Positions 34,977 through 43,899 of a DNA stretch of 64,000 nucleotides are shown piece after piece. The position numbers were made by a program, and so were the translations under genes. Origin of the DNA: Acidobacteriota bacterium (GTDB taxonomy: Bacteria; Acidobacteriota; Terriglobia; UBA7540); the NCBI GenBank assembly GCA_004298155.1, contig SCRD01000011.1:1-64000 (forward strand), in the 5' to 3' direction. The notes beneath the pieces were generated by a model. The model worked only from the letters and a program-made list of their open reading frames with translations, did no database searches and was not told the DNA's origin. How positions within the stretch are numbered: position 1 is the first letter of the stretch; each line of letters starts with the position of its first letter.

Positions 34977-37235
34977 CTATCGGACATTCAACGGCTCAGG
35001 TTTTTCGAGCCGGACTTCTGAAAGTTCGCGGACCAGTCTCGCCGCCCAGCGATAGATGTTATGCTCGCGGACCACTCGCCGCATGCGCTGCATCCGGAGC
35101 CTCTTCTCTTCAAGGTCCATCGAGAGCGCGAATTTGATGGCTTCCGCCAGTTGCTCGGTGTCGTAGGGATTGACAATAAGAGCATCGCGCAATTCGCGGC
35201 AGGCGCCCGTAAAGCGGCTCAGGATGAGGACTCCCTGGCCGTCGTTGCGTGTCGCAACAAACTCCTTGGCCACCAGGTTCATGCCGTCGTGGAGCGAGGT
35301 CACCATGCAAAAGTCAGCAGCCTTGTAGTAACGCACGATCTCCTGGTGGCTGTGGTGCCGTTTGAGCAGAATTATAGGCTTCCATGCGCCCCGTTGAAAC
35401 CGGCTGTTAATTCGCTGGGCTTCCGATTCAATTTCCTGAACCAGGTTGCGGTAATGCTGGATGTCGATGCGGCTGGGGGCCCCAATCTGGACAAAGGTGA
35501 ATCTTTTCTGATAGGCAGGGTATTTTTCGAGGAACCGTTCGACGCCGCTGAAACGCTCCATGATCCCTTTCGTGTAGTCCATTCGGTCGACACCCAGGCC
35601 CATCAGGTTACCTTCCCCTCCAACCTCTTTTAAGATGTCTTCGGGCCCGGGCGAGCCGGCCAGAGCAGCGGTGTCTGCCGCCTCGTTATCAAATACAACG
35701 CTTACAGGAAACGGGCGCACCAGTGTGAAATGTCCACGGCGGTTGACGGCAAAACGGTCCCATTCAATCCGGCATTCGAGTGCGCGGTCAACCGTTTCGA
35801 GAAAATTATTGCAATGGTTCTGAATGTGGAAGCCGGCGATATCAGCGCCCAGCAATCCGTCCAGGAGTTCCCGCTGCCAGGGGCAGATGCCGAAAGCTTC
35901 GGCGTTCGGCCAGGGAATATGCCAGAAGATCGCCACTCGCGCATCCGGCCGTTTCTCTTTTACCATTCGCGGGAGCAAAGCAAAATGATAGTCATGAATC
36001 AGAACGGCAGGCTCCTGCGTACCCTCCAATTCCTGGAGCAAAGCCCTGGCAAATTTCTGGTTAGCCGCCTTGTACTGTCTCCAGTCCGCCTCACGAAAGG
36101 TCGGGCGGGTGTGAGCGATATGGCAGAGAGGCCAAAGACCTTCGTTGGCAAAGCCGAGGTAGAATCCCTGTTCTTCCTCCTTGCTAAGCCAGACTCTCCT
36201 CAAAGTGTAATGGGGGTTGTCGGGGGGCACGCGCAGGCGGTCTTTGCTATCCACCGTTTCGCGATCAGCGTTTCCGGCCCCGGCCGCCACCCATGTCCCG
36301 TCGCAGGCCCGCAAGATGGGCTCAAGCGAAGTCACCAGACCGCTGGCCGGCACCAGGCATTTTATGCCGCCACCGTCGTGGACATGCATGTAGGGTTCGC
36401 GGTTTGAAACTGCAAAGATCGGTTTATCCCGAAAATGATTTCGCACGTGCACGCGCAGCCGTTCCGCCGTCCAGATAGCTTCATTCGCTTCGCGCAATCG
36501 GGCTTCTTCTTCAGCGGCTGTGCGAGCGACTTCCAGGGTTTTGGCAAGCTGTGTTACCTCGTGCGCGATCGGCTGGAAGAATTCCTCGGCCGGCAGCGAA
36601 GCTGCCCGAAGCCCTTTGCCGGTCCTCAGCGCACGCAGCCATTGGGCGGTCTTTGTGACAGGCTCCAGGATGCTGATGCGGATGATCAGCAGACAGATGA
36701 AAGCGATGAGGAGCGTTTCCACCAACAGGCGGAGAAACGTATCGCGCCACAGGCGGAAAGACTGGTCCTCAATGAAGCTCGTATCGTGGTAGATCGCCAG
36801 GATACCCTGCAGGCCGTCATTTCCACGGATGGGCAGCGCGTAAACTTCCATCGGTACGCCATTCAGGTTGAAGAACTGGCTCACGCCTTTGTCAAGAAAA
36901 ATTGCCTGGCGGACCGCATAAGGGGCAATGTCCAGTTGCGTCTCCAACGCGCTGGCAACCGCGATCTTGTTGCCATGTCTGTCGTAGACCGCAACCCCGT
37001 CCAAGCCTTCACGGTTTTCAAAACGGTCCAGAAGCTGCTGCAAGGGGGCCCAGGACTGGCTGGCGAGAAAAGGTTCAACGTTGTCCACAAGGCTTTCCGC
37101 AAGGATTTCCGCCCGCTTCTCCAGGTCGCCTCGAAGTGAGCGTTTCTCAGAACGTACCTGGAAATAGGCGAAGACAAAGGCTACCAGTGTAATACTGATT
37201 GTCAGCGATATAATGAGCCTGTGGCGAACACGCAT
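34977..37235 (-). CDS. otsA: Membrane sensor fused to trehalose-6-phosphate synthase (GT20)
   Basis: A 752-residue two-part protein. Residues 7-25 and 168-190 are membrane helices that flank a periplasmic sensor-like domain (26-167, with the segment LDGVAVYDRHGNKIA). A HAMP-like linker and coiled coil follow (190-260). The rest (about 272-740) is a GT20 synthase that makes trehalose-6-phosphate from UDP- or ADP-glucose and glucose-6-phosphate: VSNREPY, LWPLCHIAHTRP, HDYHFALLP, FWHIPWPNAEAF, VDRMDYTKG with Arg/Lys, and TSLHDGMNLVAKEFVA. The glycine motif reads PASGLVTSL, not the usual SAGGLV. otsB follows directly. That the sensor controls the synthase is inference; no kinase domain is present. 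Confidence 0.85.
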   Translation of the reverse strand: MRVRHRLIISLTISITLVAFVFAYFQVRSEKRSLRGDLEKRAEILAESLVDNVEPFLASQSWAPLQQLLDRFENREGLDGVAVYDRHGNKIAVASALETQLDIAPYAVRQAIFLDKGVSQFFNLNGVPMEVYALPIRGNDGLQGILAIYHDTSFIEDQSFRLWRDTFLRLLVETLLIAFICLLIIRISILEPVTKTAQWLRALRTGKGLRAASLPAEEFFQPIAHEVTQLAKTLEVARTAAEEEARLREANEAIWTAERLRVHVRNHFRDKPIFAVSNREPYMHVHDGGGIKCLVPASGLVTSLEPILRACDGTWVAAGAGNADRETVDSKDRLRVPPDNPHYTLRRVWLSKEEEQGFYLGFANEGLWPLCHIAHTRPTFREADWRQYKAANQKFARALLQELEGTQEPAVLIHDYHFALLPRMVKEKRPDARVAIFWHIPWPNAEAFGICPWQRELLDGLLGADIAGFHIQNHCNNFLETVDRALECRIEWDRFAVNRRGHFTLVRPFPVSVVFDNEAADTAALAGSPGPEDILKEVGGEGNLMGLGVDRMDYTKGIMERFSGVERFLEKYPAYQKRFTFVQIGAPSRIDIQHYRNLVQEIESEAQRINSRFQRGAWKPIILLKRHHSHQEIVRYYKAADFCMVTSLHDGMNLVAKEFVATRNDGQGVLILSRFTGACRELRDALIVNPYDTEQLAEAIKFALSMDLEEKRLRMQRMRRVVREHNIYRWAARLVRELSEVRLEKPEPLNVR

Positions 37236-37381
37236 AATGTAGTTTTTACATCATCTTCCCTGCGATGACTTCACAGGAGTAAACTCAACCACTAATAGCT
37301 GTACGATCATATTACCGCGCAACTATTGCCCGTTGACCTGGAATGGCTCGTGGTCTCTATTATAAGGCATGATGGAGGTGA

Positions 37382-38092
37382 ATGGTGGATTTTAAGGATC
37401 GAGTGGCTATTGTCACGGGTGGAACGGGCGCTCTGGGGCGGGCGGTCACTATAGACCTGCTCAAAAGTGGTACACATGTTGCAGTGCCTTACCTGGGAGA
37501 AAGTAGTTGGCAATCACTCCGAACGGCTGGCGAGGTTCTCTCTGACCGCCTGACGGGTGGGCAGGTAGACCTCGGAAATTCCTCTGACGTAGACGGATTC
37601 ATTTCCACGGTGTTCGAGCATCACGGCCGCGTGGATTTCCTGGTTTGCGTGGCGGGAGGATTTGCCGCCGGCAGGAGTTTTGAAACCGACGACCAAGCGT
37701 GGGCTCATATGTTTGATCTCAACCTCATGAGCGTTGTCCGGATTTTGCGCCCGGTGGTTCCCCTGATGGTTCGCCAGAATTTCGGGCGAATCGTCACGAT
37801 TTCGAGTGGGGCCATCCTGAAGGGCGGGGGGGCCGGAATCGTGCCCTATGCGGTCTCAAAAGGGGCAGTATTGCAGCTCACTGAGATTCTTGCGCAGGAG
37901 CTTGAGAAGTACGACATTCGCGCGCATTGCGTTTTGCCCGGGACAATGGACACAGAGGCAAATCGCAAAGCGATGCCGAAAGCCGACTTTTCCAAATGGG
38001 TCCGGACAGAAGATGTGGCCAATGTCATCCATTTTCTGCTGGGCGACCAGTCACGTGCCGTGCGTAACGTTGCTGTGCCCGTGCTCGGCTAG
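37382..38092 (+). CDS. Short-chain dehydrogenase/reductase
   Basis: A 236-residue NAD(P)-dependent oxidoreductase. Motifs are TGGTGALGRAV for the cofactor glycine loop (residues 12-22), CVAGGFAAG for the NAG position, SSGA and the catalytic YAVSKGA (Tyr-x3-Lys). The protein closely follows the classical SDR fold. The substrate cannot be read. It stands alone between divergent otsA and the GH3 gene, so no context hints at its role. Start ATG 37382 is preceded by ATGGAGGTGA. Confidence 0.88.
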   Translation: MVDFKDRVAIVTGGTGALGRAVTIDLLKSGTHVAVPYLGESSWQSLRTAGEVLSDRLTGGQVDLGNSSDVDGFISTVFEHHGRVDFLVCVAGGFAAGRSFETDDQAWAHMFDLNLMSVVRILRPVVPLMVRQNFGRIVTISSGAILKGGGAGIVPYAVSKGAVLQLTEILAQELEKYDIRAHCVLPGTMDTEANRKAMPKADFSKWVRTEDVANVIHFLLGDQSRAVRNVAVPVLG

Positions 38093-38149
38093 GCTTGCGG
38101 AAGACACTGTCCAGTCTTGGTTGATACACGCCCCTTTTTGATGACAGGC

Positions 38150-38225
38150 GCGAGCGCCAGGAAATATCGGATATTCCTGACGGCTTTGGCTATCCACGGA
38201 ATTTCGCTTGACGTCCAGCGCTCGC
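38150..38225. repeat. Structured intergenic element before the GH3 gene
   Basis: GCGAGCGC (38150-38157) and GCGCTCGC (38218-38225) are exact complements 60 bases apart. Between them, CAGGAA (38158-38163) and TTCCTG (38174-38179) form a second stem with TAT/ATA inside. Together they could fold into a stable RNA or mark a protein site. No T-run follows, so it is not a simple terminator. It lies between two + strand genes. Confidence 0.4.
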
Positions 38226-38333
38226 TGCATTAGCGTTGCTGCTATCAATGATTGAAACTCACCTCACGGGCCTCTGGCAAGGTCTTGCAGATTCCCTGAA
38301 GGGTCTTTAAAAATCGTAGCCTCAGGACGCCAT

Positions 38334-40460
38334 ATGAGAGCAAGAACTCCCTGCAGGTCGTTTATTACTGGTGTGGTGCTCGGATGGGCAACCCTGGTCC
38401 TTCCGGTAGCGCCCGCACATGCACAAAGGGGAAGCGGCCAACCGTGGATGAACCAGAGGCTCTCAGCCGAACGCAGAGCTGACCTCCTGATCCAGGCGAT
38501 GACACTGAAGGACAAGGTTGGCTTAGTCCACGGCGTTAACAGGAAAGAGCACCCGTTCAAGGGGTATGTGGGGTATGTTCCGGGGAACCCGCGGCTGCAT
38601 ATTCCAGCGCTTAAGCTTGCCGATGGGCGTGCGGGAGTAGGGAACAATGCCACAGGTGTAACGCTTCTGCCCGCCCCCATCGCCGCGGCCGCCAGTTGGG
38701 ACACTTCTCTGCTGGAAGCCTTTGGCCAGGTTATCGGCAAAGAGCAGTGGGGGAAGGGGACGAATGTTGAACTGGGTCCCACCATCGACGTTGTTCGTGT
38801 TCCCCAATGGGGACGGACATTTGAAACCTATGGTGAAGACCCCTACTTCAACGGACGAATGGCTGCTGCCGAGGTCAAGGGTATCCAGAGCCAGGGGCCT
38901 GTTGCGAACGCGAATATGTATCTGACCATGAACCAGGAGAACGACCGGTTCCATATTGATTCCGTGGTGGATGAGAGGACTTTACAGGAAATTTATCTGC
39001 CGCCATTTCAAGCCGCGGTTTCCAGCGGCGTCGGTACTTTCATGTGTGCCTATATCAAGACGAACGGTGTTTACTCTTGCGAGAACCCGCACGTGCTGGC
39101 TGATCTTCTCAAGAAGCAACTGGACTTTGGCGGCTGGGTCATGAGCGACTGGGGTGGTACGCATTCTACAGCTGCTTCCGCAAGCGCAGGCCTCGATCAG
39201 GAAATGCCTGACGATCATTACTATGGCGAGGCGCTTGAACAAGCAGTTACAAATGGCCAGGTAAGCATGGCGACTCTGGACGAGCACGTCAGGAGAATCC
39301 TGGTGACAATTTTCCGGTACGGTCTTTTTGACCGGGAACAGTCCGGCACCTGGGAGTCAAACGTTCGCAGCCCGGAGCACGACGCCTTTTCACGCAGCGT
39401 CGCCGAGCAGGGAACTGTCCTGCTCAAGAACGAAAGCGATATTCTTCCGCTCTCCGGAGTTTCTTCGATTGCGGTAATCGGCGCAGACGGTGAAGAAAAG
39501 TCCCAGGTTGAGGGCACCGGAAGCTCTGCCGTTGTCGCGCCGTATGTAGTGAGTCCACTCGAAGGCATCCGCAAGCGCGCCGGCGAGGGGATCAACGTTA
39601 CCTACGCGGATGGCAGCGACATTGCCGGAGCCGCCCGCATGGCAAAGTCTGCTGAAGTTGCAATCGTGTTTGTTAACACCGTTGAGGGGGAAGGCCACGA
39701 CCGATCGAACCTTGAGCTTCCAGGGAATCAGGACCAGCTTATCTCAACCGTCGCTTCGGCTAACCCTAGGACCATCGTGGTTTTGAATACTGGCGGCCCG
39801 GTGCTGATGCCCTGGATTAATCATGTTAGCAGCGTCGTTGAAGCGTGGTACCCAGGACAGGAAGACGGCAACGCCATCGCGGCGATTCTATTCGGGGACG
39901 CTAATCCGGCGGGAAAACTGCCGCTGACGTTTCCGCGTACGGCGGAAAAGATTCCAACCAGCACTCCGCAGCAGTGGCCCGGTGTGAACGGCAAGTCCAT
40001 CTACAGTGAAAAGCTCAATGTCGGTTACCGGTGGTATGATGCCACCGGCGCCGAACCGCTGTTTCCGTTCGGGTTTGGCTTGTCGTACACGACGTTTCGG
40101 CTGAGCCGCCTCGAAGTCACACCCACACGCCTGAGTAAGAGGCCAGGCATCATTCATGCAACGCTGGATGTCACCAACACGGGCCGCCGTGCCGGGGCTG
40201 AGGTGGTCGAGGCTTACATCAGCCAGCCTTCCAATCATGGGGAGCCGCCGCGACAGTTGTGCGCTTTTGCCAAGGCCTTTTTGAAACCGGGTGAAACCAG
40301 GCAGGTTCACCTTACTGTTTCGTCAACCGCACTTTCGTATTACGACACATCAGCACACCGCTGGATTCTGGCTGCAGGCAGATACCGGATTCTGGTGGGG
40401 ACTTCTTCCCGCGATCTGCCGCTGCAGAGAGATGTAACTATAACGGACAGCTCGCATTGA
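38334..40460 (+). CDS. Secreted GH3 family glycoside hydrolase (beta-glucosidase-like)
   Basis: A 708-residue secreted enzyme with a signal peptide (cleavage near AHAQ, residue 31). The N-terminal barrel has the nucleophile Asp272 in WVMSDWGGTHS and the FMCAYIKTNGVYSCENPHVL loop; the second domain has TVEGEGHDRSNLELPGNQ, where the acid/base Glu (451 or 453) is expected; the C-terminal fibronectin-like domain is present (from about residue 590). One oddity: the substrate-binding Lys-His-Phe of GH3 enzymes is replaced, since the aligned site before NQEND reads Asn194-Met195-Tyr196. It may be a beta-glucosidase or related exo-glycosidase with altered -1 subsite. Confidence 0.88.
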   Translation: MRARTPCRSFITGVVLGWATLVLPVAPAHAQRGSGQPWMNQRLSAERRADLLIQAMTLKDKVGLVHGVNRKEHPFKGYVGYVPGNPRLHIPALKLADGRAGVGNNATGVTLLPAPIAAAASWDTSLLEAFGQVIGKEQWGKGTNVELGPTIDVVRVPQWGRTFETYGEDPYFNGRMAAAEVKGIQSQGPVANANMYLTMNQENDRFHIDSVVDERTLQEIYLPPFQAAVSSGVGTFMCAYIKTNGVYSCENPHVLADLLKKQLDFGGWVMSDWGGTHSTAASASAGLDQEMPDDHYYGEALEQAVTNGQVSMATLDEHVRRILVTIFRYGLFDREQSGTWESNVRSPEHDAFSRSVAEQGTVLLKNESDILPLSGVSSIAVIGADGEEKSQVEGTGSSAVVAPYVVSPLEGIRKRAGEGINVTYADGSDIAGAARMAKSAEVAIVFVNTVEGEGHDRSNLELPGNQDQLISTVASANPRTIVVLNTGGPVLMPWINHVSSVVEAWYPGQEDGNAIAAILFGDANPAGKLPLTFPRTAEKIPTSTPQQWPGVNGKSIYSEKLNVGYRWYDATGAEPLFPFGFGLSYTTFRLSRLEVTPTRLSKRPGIIHATLDVTNTGRRAGAEVVEAYISQPSNHGEPPRQLCAFAKAFLKPGETRQVHLTVSSTALSYYDTSAHRWILAAGRYRILVGTSSRDLPLQRDVTITDSSH

Positions 40461-40575
40461 CAATCGTTGTATGGCGCAGGGGACCGCCGCTCCTTGCGGC
40501 CCGGCGAGCTTCCGCCCAACCGCTTCGCGGGATAATCCACAAATTGCTGTCATGTATTCGGGGTTACAGCCTTGA

Positions 40576-40604
40576 TTGACATTCACGGAGGGGTGACGTA
40601 GAGT
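40576..40604 (+). promoter_or_regulatory. Promoter of serC
   Basis: TTGACA (40576-40581), a 17-base spacer and TAGAGT (40599-40604) make a strong sigma-70 promoter with a perfect -35 and four of six -10 bases. It gives a leader of about 145 bases before serC, in which no riboswitch fold was recognised. The same TAGAGT -10 occurs in the trpC promoter. Confidence 0.6.
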
Positions 40605-40755
40605 ACGCTTTTCCTGCAGTCACTGTCGATCATGCAGCTTTGTTCCAACCCACGTGGAGATATTGTCCAACTGACGTCTGCTTGTAAAAGGGAATTGATG
40701 GGGCTGCCCGATATTGTTCCCGTTTTCACATTGGCTGTACCGAAGGAGGAGGTTG

Positions 40756-41901
40756 ATGTTCATGTCCACACCCAATGAAGCAAATGCGCCGGCTCTGGCA
40801 ATGGGGCGGCCGGGAGGGAGGATTTTCAACTTCAGCCCCGGACCGGCCATGCTTCCCGACGCCGTAATGCTGCGTGTGCAGCAAGAATTCCTGAATTATG
40901 GGGGCATTGGCGCTTCAATCATCGAAATCAGCCATCGCTCCAAGGACTTTGTGGCTGTTGTGGAAGAGGCCGTTGCACTTTTTCGGGAACTTGTTTCGCT
41001 GCCGGAAAACTATGCAGTACTTTTCGTGCACGGCGGAGCCCGCATGCAGTTTTCCGCGATACCGATGAACCTGATTGGGCTGAAGCCCGCGCGGCGGGCA
41101 GCCTACGTTGAAACGGGAGTGTTCTCGGGCACTGCAATCAAAGATGCCGCTCCTTATGGCACGATTGAGACCGTCGCCAGCGGCCAGAACGATAACTTCG
41201 TGCGCATCCCGGAGCTGGACCTCGAGCGTATCCCCGGCGACGCTTCGTATCTTCACATCACCACCAACAATACGGCTTATGGAACGCGATGGAACAGGTT
41301 TCCCGAAGCGGGTGACATACCGGTGGTGGCGGATACAACTTCTGAAATCCTGTCGCGCGTGATGGATTATTCACGGTTTGGGGTGGTTTATGCGAGCCTT
41401 CAAAAGAACCTGGGCCCCGGCGGGACCGCCATCGTGGTCATTCGTAAGGACCTGCTTGGCCACGCGCTGCCCATGACCCCGCCCTTGCTCGACTACGCGG
41501 CCGTGGAGAAAGGCCAATCACTTGTTAACACGCCGAGCACTTTCAACATTTACTTCACTCGTGAAGTCTTGCGCTGGATGAAACACCTGGGAGGCGTGGG
41601 CGAGATCGAACGCCGCAACAATCAGAAGGCACAGCTCCTCTACGACGTGCTTGACCATTCGAGTTTTTACAAACCTTTGGTGGACAAGGCGCACCGTTCC
41701 ACGATGAACGTCACGTTTGACCTGCCTGCGCCTGAGGCGCTCGAAGCATTTCTCAAGCAGGCAGGCAAGGAAGGGCTCTATTCTTTGAAGGGTTATCGCG
41801 CAGTCGGGGGAGTGCGCGCTTCCATCTATAACGGCATGCCGCTTGAAGGCGTTGAGGCCCTCGTATCGTTTATGAAAGAGTTTGAGAAGTCCCATGGGTA
41901 G
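40756..41901 (+). CDS. serC: Phosphoserine aminotransferase
   Basis: PLP enzyme that converts 3-phosphohydroxypyruvate to phosphoserine. I choose ATG 40756 behind AAGGAGGAGG; ATG 40762 is close behind, and the open frame starts at 40714. The 381-residue product has FNFSPGPAMLPDAVM, the GGARMQFSAIPMNL, H..TNNTAYGT, VADTTSEILSR, and the region SLQKNLGPGGTAIVVI with the PLP lysine. Length is typical. serA follows 94 bases downstream, the next-earlier step of serine synthesis, so the pair is an operon. Confidence 0.95.
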   Translation: MFMSTPNEANAPALAMGRPGGRIFNFSPGPAMLPDAVMLRVQQEFLNYGGIGASIIEISHRSKDFVAVVEEAVALFRELVSLPENYAVLFVHGGARMQFSAIPMNLIGLKPARRAAYVETGVFSGTAIKDAAPYGTIETVASGQNDNFVRIPELDLERIPGDASYLHITTNNTAYGTRWNRFPEAGDIPVVADTTSEILSRVMDYSRFGVVYASLQKNLGPGGTAIVVIRKDLLGHALPMTPPLLDYAAVEKGQSLVNTPSTFNIYFTREVLRWMKHLGGVGEIERRNNQKAQLLYDVLDHSSFYKPLVDKAHRSTMNVTFDLPAPEALEAFLKQAGKEGLYSLKGYRAVGGVRASIYNGMPLEGVEALVSFMKEFEKSHG

Positions 41902-41995
41902 AAACCGGGGCGGTGCCTGACTGTAAATCACGATCGCAACGAAGGGAGCCTGTGCCGGCCAGGAGGTTGACCTGATTTTTGGCACGGCGAACGAC

Positions 41996-43573
41996 ATGAA
42001 AATCCTGGTTGCGGACAACGTTTCTCAGAAGGCGGTGGAAGTCCTTCAGTCGGACAGTTCGTGGAACGTGGTTTTCCTGCCCAAACAGAAAAACCTCTCG
42101 CTGACCGAAGAAATTAAAGACGCCGACGCGCTGGTGGTACGAAGCGCCACGAAGGTAGACGCCGACCTGCTGGCGCATGCCAAATGCCTGCGTGCTATCG
42201 GGCGGGCCGGTGTGGGCGTGGATAACGTGGACCTCGAGGCGGCCACGAGGCACGGTATCGTGGTGATGAACACTCCAGGGGGCAGCGCGACCAGCGTGGC
42301 GGAGCAGGCGGTAGGGTTTCTGGTATCACTGGCGAGGCGCATTCCGCAGGCAGACGCCTCAATGAAAAGGGGCGCCTGGGAAAAGAAGAAACTGACAGGT
42401 ATGGAGCTGCGGGGCAAGACGTTGGGGCTTATCGGTCTGGGACGGATTGGAAGTGAAGTGGCCCGGCTGGCGCGTGCGTTTGAAATGCAGGTGATCGCTT
42501 ATGACCCTTACGTGCCCTTGCGGCTTGCCCAGGAGCAAGGCGTAAGGCTGGTGACGCTTGATGAACTGCTTGCCAACAGCGACTTTATCAGCCTGCATAC
42601 CGCAGGGACTACGGAAACCCATCATCTCATCAACGCTGAGACCCTCGCAAAGATGAAACCGGGCGTTCGCATCATAAACTGCGCGCGCGGAGAGCTGATC
42701 AAGGAAAATGATCTTCTCGAGGCATTGGAGACCGGCCACGTTGCCGGGGCCGCTCTGGACGTTTTTGAAAAGGAACCGCCCTCAGATTCCAGGCTGGTGG
42801 CCCACCCGAACGTAATTGCCACACCGCATATCGCCGGATCAACGGACGAAGCGCTGGAAATTGTGGGCATCAACATCGCCGAGCAGATTCGGGATTACCT
42901 GCGGCTGGGTGTTCCTCGTAACGCCGTCAACATGCCTGCCATCTCGCCTGAAGAGTACAAGAAGATCGAGCCCTACATCCAGCTGGGAGAGAAACTCGGC
43001 GCTTTTATAGCCCAGATTGCGAGTGAACGCCTGGAAGAGGTGAAGATCAGCTATGACGGCGGGCTGGCTGAGCTCAATACTCATCTGGTGAAGAACGCCG
43101 TGCTCAAAGGCATCCTCAGCAAGCCACTCCTCCATGAGATCAACCTGGTCAACGCAGCCGCATTGGCGCAGGAGCGGGGGATTGAGGTTATAGAGGTCAG
43201 AAGCGCGCGTCGCGCCGCCTATTCAAACTCGCTGGGCATCGCACTCTGCACGGATGTTGATTCAACCTCCGTACTGGGCATGGTTGGAATGCGCGGTTTG
43301 CGGGTTCTTGGCATCAATGATATCGACATCGAGGCTTCGCTCAAAGGGTTCCTTCTTTTTATTCGCAATCAGGATGTGCCGGGCGTGATTGGCCGCGTGG
43401 GAACGATCCTGGGGGCAAACAAGGTCAATATTGCCAGTTTCGCCCTGGGCAGGAGCCGTCAGGCAGGGGAAGCGATTGGCCTGGTCAATATCGATGAGCT
43501 GATCTCCCAGGACGTGCTGGATGAGATACGCAAAGTGCCAGCTGTACACTTCGCCTGTGTTGTCGAGGTGTAA
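41996..43573 (+). CDS. serA: D-3-phosphoglycerate dehydrogenase, long form with ACT domain
   Basis: First committed step of serine synthesis: 3-phosphoglycerate to phosphohydroxypyruvate. The 525-residue long form has a substrate domain, GRAGVGVDNVD, the NAD site GKTLGLIGLGRIGSEVA, RGELIKENDL, the catalytic His in TPHIAGSTDEA, an intervening domain (about 330-450) and a C-terminal ACT domain (RNQDVPGVIGRVGTILGANKVNIASFALGR, quoted in parts). The ACT domain suggests serine feedback inhibition. ATG 41996 has no strong Shine-Dalgarno. Confidence 0.96.
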   Translation: MKILVADNVSQKAVEVLQSDSSWNVVFLPKQKNLSLTEEIKDADALVVRSATKVDADLLAHAKCLRAIGRAGVGVDNVDLEAATRHGIVVMNTPGGSATSVAEQAVGFLVSLARRIPQADASMKRGAWEKKKLTGMELRGKTLGLIGLGRIGSEVARLARAFEMQVIAYDPYVPLRLAQEQGVRLVTLDELLANSDFISLHTAGTTETHHLINAETLAKMKPGVRIINCARGELIKENDLLEALETGHVAGAALDVFEKEPPSDSRLVAHPNVIATPHIAGSTDEALEIVGINIAEQIRDYLRLGVPRNAVNMPAISPEEYKKIEPYIQLGEKLGAFIAQIASERLEEVKISYDGGLAELNTHLVKNAVLKGILSKPLLHEINLVNAAALAQERGIEVIEVRSARRAAYSNSLGIALCTDVDSTSVLGMVGMRGLRVLGINDIDIEASLKGFLLFIRNQDVPGVIGRVGTILGANKVNIASFALGRSRQAGEAIGLVNIDELISQDVLDEIRKVPAVHFACVVEV

Positions 43574-43755
43574 TACGGAACACCAGGTGTACGCCTTGGG
43601 GTCTTTTTTGGGGCGGCGTGGAGTACTGCGGGAGAGATCAGGTCCCTCGCGTCGCACCGCTCTCCGGCCAGCCCTCTTCGGCGCGACACGTGGAAACGCT
43701 GCGCCTTTCAGCACTTGAGCGGATGGCTGACCCTTCCACAAATCATCAGGTGAAC
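43574..43755. other. Intergenic, no gene seen
   Basis: These 182 bases after serA hold a short perfect inverted repeat ACACC-A-GGTGT at about 43582-43592, followed by a run of T that may help end transcription. Together with the next small ORF and the sequence up to 44262 this makes a 689-base stretch without a large gene. Confidence 0.4.
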
Positions 43756-43899
43756 TTACTCGAGTTCCTCAATCCCGACCAGAAAGTACCTGAACAGGCC
43801 TTCACGAAACGGGGTGACTTCGTACCACAGCCGACATCGCACTTCTCGACGGCGATGATGGACGTAAACGCGCCGCTCTTCAGACACTCTCCAAGCCAT
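43756..43899 (-). CDS. Small basic protein, 47 codons, unknown
   Basis: An open frame from ATG 43899 to TAA at 43756-43758, with GGAG six bases upstream of the start. The product is 47 residues, rich in Arg, Glu and aromatic residues; it begins MAWRVSEERRVYVHH and contains REVRCRLWYEVTPFREG and then RYFLVGIEELE. The composition (amphipathic, no runs of rare codons, plausible third-position GC) looks more like a real small protein than noise. I do not recognise the family. A further 26-codon frame upstream (44089-44169) is much less certain. Confidence 0.4.
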   Translation of the reverse strand: MAWRVSEERRVYVHHRRREVRCRLWYEVTPFREGLFRYFLVGIEELE

